Shown here: positions 1 to 7,186 of the stretch, piece by piece
Position numbering within the stretch: position 1 is the first letter of the stretch
Layout of the letters: every line of letters begins with the position of its first letter
Assembly (NCBI GenBank): GCA_040386075.1
Contig: JAZKGE010000032.1
Span: 133,151 to 197,150 of the forward strand
DNA: 64,000 nt
Direction: 5' to 3'
Source: UBA4416 sp040386075
GTDB lineage: Bacteria > Bacteroidota > Bacteroidia > B-17B0 > Aurantibacillaceae
The notes under the pieces: generated by a model
What the model saw: the letters and a program-made list of their open reading frames with translations, nothing else
Databases searched by the model: none
Told to the model about the DNA's origin: nothing
Translations under genes and position numbers: made by a program

Positions 1-473
1 TTATCGTAAATTTTCAAATCGTAATGATCAAATTCAAACCTCAACAAATAGCCTCTATTATTGAAAGTTTCTTTATTGTACTCCTTTCCCTTATATGTAA
101 CGATTGATTTTAAAAAGCCTTTGACCTTATATGGTAACTCGACGTTTACACCAAACTCCAAATTTTGAATATCCGTTTGGTATGGGTTTAGATCAAACTT
201 GATAGAAAGGTCTTTTAAAACCTCTATAAGATCACTAATGGTAAAATCATTATAATTATGCAAACCTTGATTTTTGTATTTATGTAAACTCCCATTAAGG
301 TTAGTATAGCATCCATTTACGATTTTAAATACCATGTTGTTTGTGATCGCCGTTTGTTTGTTGTCCAGCTCCCCGGTTGAGGTATTTACTTTTTGTATGA
401 ACTCTAAATGTGAGTTTAACAATAAGCGTTTGGGATTTATTCCCAAGAGTTTTGTTTTAACAAAATCATACAT
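1..473 (-). CDS. Replication-initiator-like protein of a mobile element, N-terminal 157 residues (cut by window edge)
   Basis: The frame is open from an ATG at 473-471 to the first base of the window, so the protein continues to the left. Its ATG follows immediately on the TAA of the upstream HTH gene (474-476), so the two are very likely co-transcribed and translationally coupled. The protein starts MYDFVKTKLLG and contains the pattern GSLHKYKNQGLHNYNDF, then NLEFGVNVELP and a truncated LKIYD. From memory this matches a family common in Bacteroidota integrative elements, and the LEFGVN and KIYD segments recall phage/plasmid replication proteins. The family assignment is from recollection only; that it is a real gene is well supported by frame and context. 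Confidence 0.6.
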   Translation of the reverse strand, partial: MYDFVKTKLLGINPKRLLLNSHLEFIQKVNTSTGELDNKQTAITNNMVFKIVNGCYTNLNGSLHKYKNQGLHNYNDFTISDLIEVLKDLSIKFDLNPYQTDIQNLEFGVNVELPYKVKGFLKSIVTYKGKEYNKETFNNRGYLLRFEFDHYDLKIYD

Positions 474-803
474 TTACTTTTTTTTGCTTTTAATGGATAA
501 CGAAGCATCATTTTCAATTTCTGTAATTGTTTTTCTTTTGCCTTCTTTAATCCAATCCGTCAAGTCTTTTTTTGAAAAGTAAAGCCTTTTTCCTTGTTTT
601 GAAAAGGGTATTTTATTACTACTAACTAAGCCATATATAGTGCCACGGCTTAACTTAATGTATTCGCCGGCTTGCTCGATGGTTAAAGGATGGTCGGTTT
701 CAGCATGATTTTCCGCAGTACTTAGTCTTTTTTCAATATTGCCTACCATGTTTAGCAATTCACTTACTGCTTTCGGTAATTGTTCAAATGTAATTTCGTT
801 CAT
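474..803 (-). CDS. Excisionase-family helix-turn-helix DNA-binding protein
   Basis: This 109-aa protein has a short N-terminal helical segment (about residues 5-35) and a MerR-like/excisionase winged HTH in the middle. The stretch LTIEQAGEYIKLSRGTIYGL is the HTH and RLYFSKKDLTDWI is the wing, the usual layout of the TIGR01764-type family. Such proteins direct excision or control transcription in integrative elements, which fits the integrase at 7187-8443. The ATG at 803 is the only sensible start. It abuts the replication-like gene downstream. The repeated 12-mer at 868-899 lies just upstream and may be its operator. Confidence 0.85.
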   Translation of the reverse strand: MNEITFEQLPKAVSELLNMVGNIEKRLSTAENHAETDHPLTIEQAGEYIKLSRGTIYGLVSSNKIPFSKQGKRLYFSKKDLTDWIKEGKRKTITEIENDASLSIKSKKK

Positions 804-867
804 TGTTTCTGTATTTATTGGTTACAGGTACAATATTATAGCCTTATTGGACGCTATAATTAAGAAC

Positions 868-899
868 GTACTTTATGTACAAAGAATGTACTTTATGTA
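868..899. repeat. Two direct 12-bp repeats spaced 20 bp (iteron- or operator-like)
   Basis: GTACTTTATGTA occurs at 868-879 and again at 888-899, two turns of helix apart. The first copy also forms an interrupted palindrome GTAC-N5-GTAC (868-880). The pair lies about 65 bp upstream of the HTH gene start, and the second copy overlaps the stop codon of the gene upstream. Position and helical phasing suggest a binding site for the HTH protein or for the replication-like protein. Confidence 0.5.
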
Positions 900-1294
900 T
901 TCGTTATGTATGTTTTAAGTGGTTTCCACAACTTTGTATTTGACCTTGAAAAATTATTATCCACTTGCTCGAACCTCCAATTTGTAAAATGCTTAGTTAC
1001 CAGTTCGATATATTTTTTCTTATTCCCCTGTTTGCCACTATCGTATTCCGAGTTAAGAGTACACGAATTGTAGAAATTGTAAAAGAGCCTCCAAATCATC
1101 ATTTGCTCGCTTTGTACAACATTAAAACTTAATTTTTTCTTACTTGAACCGCCACCAAATGCTCTTTTTATAAAAGCTTCCACTTCCAATTTAGTTAGAA
1201 ATGGAGATCCATCTTTACTCTTATTATCTGCTAATTGCATGAAGTATTGATTAACCGCACTAAGTGGCACTTTATTGAATACGTTTATACTGCC
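893..1294 (-). CDS. Hypothetical mobile-element protein, C-terminal 133 residues (5' side lost in assembly gap)
   Basis: The frame is open from the edge of the N run (1294) to a TAA at 893-895, and the first eight codons before the apparent GTG start read smoothly, so this is the C-terminal part of a longer protein. It carries a basic segment GGGSSKKKLSFNVVQ, then an aromatic-rich C-terminus. The N-terminal part is almost surely the frame at 1305-1664. I do not recognise the family. The location between the HTH gene and the membrane protein marks it as part of the element backbone. Confidence 0.6.
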   Translation of the reverse strand, partial: GSINVFNKVPLSAVNQYFMQLADNKSKDGSPFLTKLEVEAFIKRAFGGGSSKKKLSFNVVQSEQMMIWRLFYNFYNSCTLNSEYDSGKQGNKKKYIELVTKHFTNWRFEQVDNNFSRSNTKLWKPLKTYITNT

Positions 1295-1304
1295 NNNNNN
1301 NNNN
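1295..1304. other. Assembly gap of 10 N
   Basis: Ten consecutive N interrupt one gene. Ten is a conventional filler length and is not a multiple of three, so the true gap size is unknown and the apparent frame change across it has no biological meaning. Confidence 0.97.
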
Positions 1305-1664
1305 GTTCTGAATTACTCTTTCGGGCTGAGGTACGTTCCTTTTTTCATTTAAAAACTCAATCCATTCTACTATTAGATCATAAAAATATGTACTTTTTGT
1401 CCCGATTATATCCCGATAATTCCCGAACCTTTTTATTTCTCTGTCAATAAATCCCTTTAAACTCTTGTTCTTGGCTCGTTCCAAATCAAATACCTTTTCA
1501 AACAATTCGGGAAATTTAGCATAGTCGGGACGGGTTTCTGGAAAATAAACGTGCTTTTTCTTAATGATTTTGTAGTGTTCCGGTTGAAATTCCTGTATCC
1601 CGAATTTGTGTTTTAATTCGTGTATAATTGCTTTATCAAGATGTGGGGCAAAATGAGTAGCCAT
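1305..1664 (-). CDS. Hypothetical mobile-element protein, N-terminal 120 residues (3' side lost in assembly gap)
   Basis: It starts with ATG at 1664, 17 bp downstream of the membrane protein's stop, and runs open into the N run. The visible part begins MATHFAPHLDKAIIHELKHK and is basic and helix-rich, with no signal peptide or membrane segment. Together with 893-1294 it would give a protein of at least 253 residues. No family is recognised. The close spacing suggests one minus-strand transcript from the membrane protein through to the replication-like gene. Confidence 0.6.
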
Positions 1665-1681
1665 AAAAATTAATATAATAG

Positions 1682-2920
1682 TTAGTCTTGTGGTCCTCGC
1701 ATTGTAGCGACCTCTTTAATAGCAGAAATTTTCTCTCGAATGGAAGGATCAAGTATAACTAAAATATTAACTATAAACCATAAAATCGTAACAATCATTA
1801 CATATTGAAAATGAATGGTGTCTATATTTAATATTTCATAATGTCGTATAATACCCAACGTACTTATTGGAAAAATCGCTACAAAAAAGGTTTTGATATA
1901 AAAAAACATTTTGTTTTTAGCCTGTTTTATAATAAGTTCTTTTGGCAGCTCTTTTCTGTCCAATGAGTTCCAATCATTAACTATTATTTTTTTAAAATAG
2001 TCACTTAAAAGTTTATTCAAATTATAGCTGCTCAGTTTCCCATTTATTATGATTTCCTTTTTTAAGTCTCTAAAGGAGAAAGCGATTTCGCTATAGGTTT
2101 TTTTTGCCCACATATTACTTCGTTTATCAAAGGAGTCGATCAAAAGAGGCATTTGTCTCTCAATAATTAGAGCATATTTTTCGACTTTAAATAAAAACAT
2201 TAATTTCCTTTCATTATTATTATAAAGTATTTTTCTTTCAGATTCACGTAATAATCGGATAATACCAATTATGATAACAGACTCAGGGATTCTATTTAGT
2301 TTTCGACCTTTATATAATATGTTTAATGGTTCGAGCAAACAAATAATAATGAATCCAACACCTATTAAATACATAACAGCATTAAACATTCCAACAAAAA
2401 AGGATTTATATAACAAAGAGCCATCAAGATAGAGCCTATTATAAGAGTAATAAAGCAAGCAAGAAGTTGTAATGAAAAAATATGTGCCCTGTAAAACCCC
2501 TATCTTTTTTTTGTTATATTCCTTAAGCTTAAATAAACTAACAGGAATAAGTATTATGGAAGCAACAATACCAAAAAAAAGTAGCACTAATAAAAAATAC
2601 CATAACAACTGCCATCCAGAATAATTAAATGAGTTATAGCATCTGTTTATAATAAAGGGCAGAATAAATTGAATGAATATTCCAATAGGTAAAAGGCAGT
2701 AAAATAGAACATGGCTATATAAATTTCTAAATCTTGTTTCAATAGTTGCAACTTTTTTTATATGTGCTTTGGACACCTTAAAAAAAGTGTTTTTTTCCTC
2801 GTTAGAAAGGTTTCTTATAGTTTGGTAACTGCGAACAACCTTTTGAACTTGAGTTACAATATCTTTTCTTTCTTGCCTTAAAAATGCTTTAGTGCCAAAA
2901 AAATAACTGCTTATGCCCAT
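1682..2920 (-). CDS. Six-helix membrane protein of unknown function
   Basis: The 412-aa protein has about six hydrophobic segments: residues about 70-92, 103-130, 144-162, 176-203, 338-358 and 372-392. Between the fourth and fifth lies a long charged cytoplasmic-type region (about 225-330). There is no recognisable catalytic motif. Its ATG at 2920 is 119 bp from the oppositely oriented ATPase gene at 3040, so the two share an intergenic control region. It may belong to the 3040-7171 cassette, as a membrane partner or effector, or simply to the element backbone with which it is co-directional. The hydrophobic pattern is seen; the link to the cassette is inference. Confidence 0.7.
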   Translation of the reverse strand: MGISSYFFGTKAFLRQERKDIVTQVQKVVRSYQTIRNLSNEEKNTFFKVSKAHIKKVATIETRFRNLYSHVLFYCLLPIGIFIQFILPFIINRCYNSFNYSGWQLLWYFLLVLLFFGIVASIILIPVSLFKLKEYNKKKIGVLQGTYFFITTSCLLYYSYNRLYLDGSLLYKSFFVGMFNAVMYLIGVGFIIICLLEPLNILYKGRKLNRIPESVIIIGIIRLLRESERKILYNNNERKLMFLFKVEKYALIIERQMPLLIDSFDKRSNMWAKKTYSEIAFSFRDLKKEIIINGKLSSYNLNKLLSDYFKKIIVNDWNSLDRKELPKELIIKQAKNKMFFYIKTFFVAIFPISTLGIIRHYEILNIDTIHFQYVMIVTILWFIVNILVILDPSIREKISAIKEVATMRGPQD

Positions 2921-3039
2921 AACTGATCTTTAAAAAATGAATATAATTTACTTAGTACCTATAATTCAGCCAAATTTTTGTATTTTTCATTATTAAAACG
3001 GACCAGTATCAAATACGGGAATATGGAGAAATTGATGAA

Positions 3040-4224
3040 ATGAAGATAATAAAAATTCCAAATAAAATAAATAACACTACTGTAGAAGAAATACTCTTAA
3101 AAGTAAATGAATCTACTGATGATTATAATTTACAATTGCCTATCGATTTTAATTATAGAGGTTTTGGTATTCTTCCTTCCCTACTACTAATCCTATTCTC
3201 ATGGGTAAGAAAAAGCAAGGGAAAGTTAATCATACCAATCAGTATCGATAATAAAGAAGCAATAAAAAATTACGCTAATGATTATTTTGGTTATACTGTT
3301 CTTTCTACTGTTTGGAAAAGTACAGAAATTGTGAATGAGGAAGGTGTTTCATTGAAAGAGGATTTTAGGAAGCACACATTAAGGATGCACGATAAGCTTG
3401 ATTTCTTTGAAGGGTTATCAAATGAAGCATTATTAATCCCTTGCTTTGATCATTATTCTAAAGAAAAAGGGTTATCTCATTGGTTTTACATAAACAATTT
3501 TAAGTACGCTGAAAGTCCTTCATTGCTTAATAATACAATTTATAGAATATTTGAGTATTTGGGTAGAATATACACTACTCGCATAAATGCAAATTCTATT
3601 AAGCTATTGGATAATTTACAAACTATAGTTTGGGAATTAATAAAGAATACAGATGAACATGCAAAGAAAGATTATTTGAATCAAATAGAATTATCCCCGA
3701 ATACTCGTGGAATTTTCATTAAAATTCATCGTAGTTCAAAAGCTAAATTTATAGAAAATGCGAATAATCATAAAGGACTTGAAGAGTATTATAATTTAGC
3801 CCTTAATGAGACTGATAATTTTATGCTTGAAATATCGGTATTCGATAGCGGACCTGGCATGGTTAAGAGATTTTTAGGATCTAAGTGGAATGAGAATGTT
3901 ACAACGAAAGAAGAAGTTGACACTATTAAAAATTGCTTAATTAAAGGTGTTACCTCGGTTTCAGGTTTCCAAGGCAAACATAAAGGTTTTGGATTGAACA
4001 ATGTTTTGCAAACACTAAACACTCAACGAGGCTTTTTGAAGATCAGAAGCGGACACGTTTCTCTCTATAGAAATTTAATCGACTCGCCTTATATAGAAAC
4101 GACGGAAATAGATAAAGTAGAGTTGAAAGACTGGAATACTATGAATCCATCGAAGTTTAGTAAAATGGATTTTACGGCAGGGACTTTGATTACAATGGCT
4201 TACCCTATAAATGAGACGAAATGA
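3040..4224 (+). CDS. GHKL-type ATPase with a STAS-like N-terminal region
   Basis: The 394-aa protein has all three ATP-site boxes of the GHKL fold (gyrase, Hsp90, histidine kinase, MutL): an N-box with E199 and N203 in ELIKNTDEHA, a D269-S-G-P-G box, and a K315-G-F-G-L glycine lid. No phosphoacceptor histidine domain is seen, so it is not a classical histidine kinase. The first 110 residues alternate predicted strands and helices and include a hydrophobic stretch GILPSLLLILFSW, reminiscent of STAS domains; this is inference. Its stop overlaps the next start by 4 bp (ATGA, 4221-4224). It probably binds ATP and drives a conformational switch controlling the partner gene products. Confidence 0.85.
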   Translation: MKIIKIPNKINNTTVEEILLKVNESTDDYNLQLPIDFNYRGFGILPSLLLILFSWVRKSKGKLIIPISIDNKEAIKNYANDYFGYTVLSTVWKSTEIVNEEGVSLKEDFRKHTLRMHDKLDFFEGLSNEALLIPCFDHYSKEKGLSHWFYINNFKYAESPSLLNNTIYRIFEYLGRIYTTRINANSIKLLDNLQTIVWELIKNTDEHAKKDYLNQIELSPNTRGIFIKIHRSSKAKFIENANNHKGLEEYYNLALNETDNFMLEISVFDSGPGMVKRFLGSKWNENVTTKEEVDTIKNCLIKGVTSVSGFQGKHKGFGLNNVLQTLNTQRGFLKIRSGHVSLYRNLIDSPYIETTEIDKVELKDWNTMNPSKFSKMDFTAGTLITMAYPINETK

Positions 4225-6626
4225 AGAAATTTTTTATCCATAGTTTTAATAAAGAAATTGATTACGGGGGCGGTAGTTCACGTATGGAAAAGATACTTCT
4301 TCTTTTTTGTTCATATAGAAACATATTAGATTACCAAGATGATTTTCAGATTCAATTAAGGGACTATTTTTTAAATAATGTTCCCCCTGATAGAATTTAT
4401 GTAATCTGTCCCGAATACATTAGCAAAGAAATTGCGGAACTTTTTAAAGAAGCGAGCGAGATTTATAATTATATACCTTTATTTAAAAACAAGCAGTTTG
4501 AAAAATCACTTTTTCTCATTCATTTTGATAAGAATGGGGAGTTTCGTTATTCGGATGGAACGTTGGTTTTAAAGGAAATGATGGACGAGATATATAACCG
4601 TGCGTTAGTTTCGATTTTTTTAAAACGTGGTGGATTGATCATTTCTCAAAAATCTCATCATTTCGTTTTCCCATCAGGCAAACATTGTGACAGGTTTTTG
4701 AGAACTGGAAATGTTTTAATAAACGGATCTGAGATAATGTTCATTGCTTCTTCAATTCTTAGAAAATTCGCAAAAAAGGAGTTTAAAAACATTTATTGTG
4801 ACACATCTTCAATAAATTCATTAGCATTTGCGTTTGTTAGTCTTTATAAAGACTTAAATGGATTCCATGGGAAAGAAATACACATTGAAAGTTTCGGATC
4901 ATATAAGTTATTTGAAGAATCAAAATTTAAAGCAGAGAGAGAAAGTCTATTTTTAATTTCTTCATCTACGTCGGGCAGTATTATTAATCGAATGATAAAT
5001 GATAGAAAGAAAAGCATTGAACTTTCTAATATAGCTATTATTTATGGGTTGGACGTTGAAAAAACTTTTGATGCTCAAGTAGTTTGTGACCTGACACATA
5101 ATCTTGATACAAATCCAGAAGGATTAAAGAAATTCAATACTTACAATGTGGTAAAAGGAGATAAGTGCGTGTTCTGTTCAGATAATTCCTTACCTGTTCC
5201 CGTAGAAGGAGACGTTTTTTTATTGGAAAAGCCAAATATTATAAGTCAACTTATTTATAAGGCTGATGCCCCGGCGTTCTTAGGTAGAATGAGAGATTTT
5301 TATAGGCAGTCAGAAAAGGATCAAGCAATTTTTAGAGCATATTTTAAGGAAAATAGTGAGCAGGATAAAAATTATGAAATTTATCTTGATATAGATGTAA
5401 TCCTTAATGAATGGCCAAATAGAAAAAAGGCAACCCCACCGTATAAAGCAATATTCGATAAGCTTGAAAAATATGTACTTCAATATATTCCAGCATCGTT
5501 AAAATATATGGTTGTTTTATCTGATAATTCATCGCTAATGTTAGCGAAAATTATTCGTGAAATTATAAATGAACACGGTATTAGTTTTTCAGAAGACAGT
5601 ATATTAAGAGTTAATGAAATAGGAACGATTGATCCCGTGCAAAAAGGGTCTATTGCAATAATTAGTTCTTCAATTGTAACTGGCAGAAATTTATTATATT
5701 TAAGTAGAGCGTTGAGAGACTATGAGCAAAATTTGCAAAGAATCTTTTTTACGCTTATCAGTAGAACTCCTATGCCACAACATTTGGAATTTTTGGATTC
5801 CAATCTTGGATTAGGTGAATTTGGAAAGGGGACACATAAAGTCATTAATGTTGAAACAATACATTGTGTCAATGAAGCTCATGTAACTGCTTGGCACGAA
5901 GAAAAAGAATTTATTTTGTTATTAAATGAATTTTTAGAGGAGCATTCGGTAAAGTGCAATAAAACTTTAGAATATTGTGTTAAAAGAGAACAAGAATTTA
6001 ATGAGAGTGGAAAAAATAGGGGTTTTGAAAATAATTTGTTTTTCCCACATCCTATCAAAGACGACCCTTTAAAAATCCGAAAAGGCTTTGTATTTGCTCC
6101 GAATCAAAGGTTTATTGAAACCTCGAGCCAATCTGAGATCTTTTTTATTATGTCATGCGTAGTAAATGAATTGAAATGTAAAGGGCGACTATCACAAAGC
6201 GAGTATGTAAGAAATGTAATCGACCCAGGAAATTTTGTTCGGTTTAATGATGGGATTATTCAAGCATCAATTCTTAGATCGGGCGGCAAAGACGATTTTA
6301 GATACGATTTGTCCTTAGAGCTTAGTTTACAGATGCAATCTGTTTTAGGGGATATGATAAATCATTTGAATGATCCTCATGCAGAAGGGTTAACTGAAAT
6401 ATTTTATGCAATTGCTATTAAAAAACTTAGATTAAATAATGACACACTTCTTGATTGCATTAAATTGCTTGAAAATCAGGATCTCTATAAAAATCAAGAT
6501 TGTATATTGAAGGGAATTGTAGAATATATTAAAGTCAAGGTTTTGGAAAGGGAAAGCATACAAGATAAATTTGCAAATGCAGCCACTAAATTGGAAAAAA
6601 ACGTATTTGAAGAGGAAAACTTATAG
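4221..6626 (+). CDS. Large protein with two degenerate phosphoribosyltransferase-like folds
   Basis: This 801-aa protein has no signal or membrane segment. In its first third, FPSGKHCDRFLR (from F150) resembles the SG.HS.YF motif of orotate phosphoribosyltransferases, and LFLISSSTSGS (243-253) sits where a PRPP loop would follow. A second copy of the pattern is IAIISSSIVTGRN (around S482-N490), compared with the usual hydrophobic-DD-hydrophobic-TTG. In both loops the two acidic residues that contact ribose are serines, so ordinary catalysis is unlikely, and nucleotide or PRPP sensing is an alternative. A CxxC (KCVFCSD) lies between the two. The C-terminal 250 residues are unassigned. Translation is coupled to the ATPase upstream, and the HEPN-like gene starts 14 bp downstream. 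Confidence 0.75.
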   Translation: MKKFFIHSFNKEIDYGGGSSRMEKILLLFCSYRNILDYQDDFQIQLRDYFLNNVPPDRIYVICPEYISKEIAELFKEASEIYNYIPLFKNKQFEKSLFLIHFDKNGEFRYSDGTLVLKEMMDEIYNRALVSIFLKRGGLIISQKSHHFVFPSGKHCDRFLRTGNVLINGSEIMFIASSILRKFAKKEFKNIYCDTSSINSLAFAFVSLYKDLNGFHGKEIHIESFGSYKLFEESKFKAERESLFLISSSTSGSIINRMINDRKKSIELSNIAIIYGLDVEKTFDAQVVCDLTHNLDTNPEGLKKFNTYNVVKGDKCVFCSDNSLPVPVEGDVFLLEKPNIISQLIYKADAPAFLGRMRDFYRQSEKDQAIFRAYFKENSEQDKNYEIYLDIDVILNEWPNRKKATPPYKAIFDKLEKYVLQYIPASLKYMVVLSDNSSLMLAKIIREIINEHGISFSEDSILRVNEIGTIDPVQKGSIAIISSSIVTGRNLLYLSRALRDYEQNLQRIFFTLISRTPMPQHLEFLDSNLGLGEFGKGTHKVINVETIHCVNEAHVTAWHEEKEFILLLNEFLEEHSVKCNKTLEYCVKREQEFNESGKNRGFENNLFFPHPIKDDPLKIRKGFVFAPNQRFIETSSQSEIFFIMSCVVNELKCKGRLSQSEYVRNVIDPGNFVRFNDGIIQASILRSGGKDDFRYDLSLELSLQMQSVLGDMINHLNDPHAEGLTEIFYAIAIKKLRLNNDTLLDCIKLLENQDLYKNQDCILKGIVEYIKVKVLERESIQDKFANAATKLEKNVFEEENL

Positions 6627-6640
6627 CTACATTAATCCGT

Positions 6641-7171
6641 ATGACAAAAGAGGACTTTGTATATTCAAGAATAGGAATGGCATTAGTTTCTGCCCAAAGA
6701 GTAGAGTTTATTACCGGACAACTATTGGAATGCTTAATTGAATTCGATAAAGACATTTATCGAATTACCACTACGGATTTTCTTGACGAATCAAAAAAAT
6801 CTAAAAATGCACATAGGACACTCGGTGCTATTTTTAAATTATTGAAATTAAATCCTAAGTTTATAATTGAGGAAGAACTTAATGAGTATCTAAAAAAAAG
6901 AAATTTATTTGTACATCATTTTTGGCTTAAATATCTACCGAATAAGTCCGAAAAAACAATAAAAGAAGCAATAGATTTTTGCTATGATTTTGGTCGGCAT
7001 TCAGATAGGATTTCAAGTTTTTTTAAGGGGTTTCTGTTTTTTTTAGCTTTGAGACATGTAAAAGACAGAGATCACTTAGAGCCAGGAATAAAACAATGGA
7101 GCGATGATTTTGATTATTTTATGGGATCATTATCGCAAAAAAAATTAAATCAAGATCAACCTGAGTTTTAA
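6641..7171 (+). CDS. Small HEPN-like protein
   Basis: The 176-aa soluble, helix-rich protein carries R87-N-L-F-V-H92 followed by H-F-W, an RX4H motif of the kind found in HEPN RNases and nucleotide-transfer partners, near the start of a long helix. Upstream helices (residues 10-35) have the pattern SAQRVEFITGQLLECL, typical of HEPN-like four-helix proteins. It is the third gene of the cassette, 14 bp after the PRTase-like gene, and converges on the integrase gene with 15 bp between stops. The HEPN assignment rests on one motif and the overall helical character, so RNase activity is only a hypothesis. Confidence 0.6.
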   Translation: MTKEDFVYSRIGMALVSAQRVEFITGQLLECLIEFDKDIYRITTTDFLDESKKSKNAHRTLGAIFKLLKLNPKFIIEEELNEYLKKRNLFVHHFWLKYLPNKSEKTIKEAIDFCYDFGRHSDRISSFFKGFLFFLALRHVKDRDHLEPGIKQWSDDFDYFMGSLSQKKLNQDQPEF

Positions 7172-7186
7172 ATCTAATGATTAGAA

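Noticed and set aside
334..582. 82-aa plus-strand frame
   Set aside because: It lies antisense to the HTH gene and the partial replication-like gene, both of which have family motifs.
3023..3043. Short leader frame (MEKLMK) overlapping the ATPase start
   Set aside because: Could be a coupling leader, but six codons in AT-rich DNA are expected by chance.
7172..7186. Small palindrome TCTAATGATTAGA between the convergent cassette and integrase genes
   Set aside because: AT-rich with a very short loop and no T-run; not convincing as terminator or operator.
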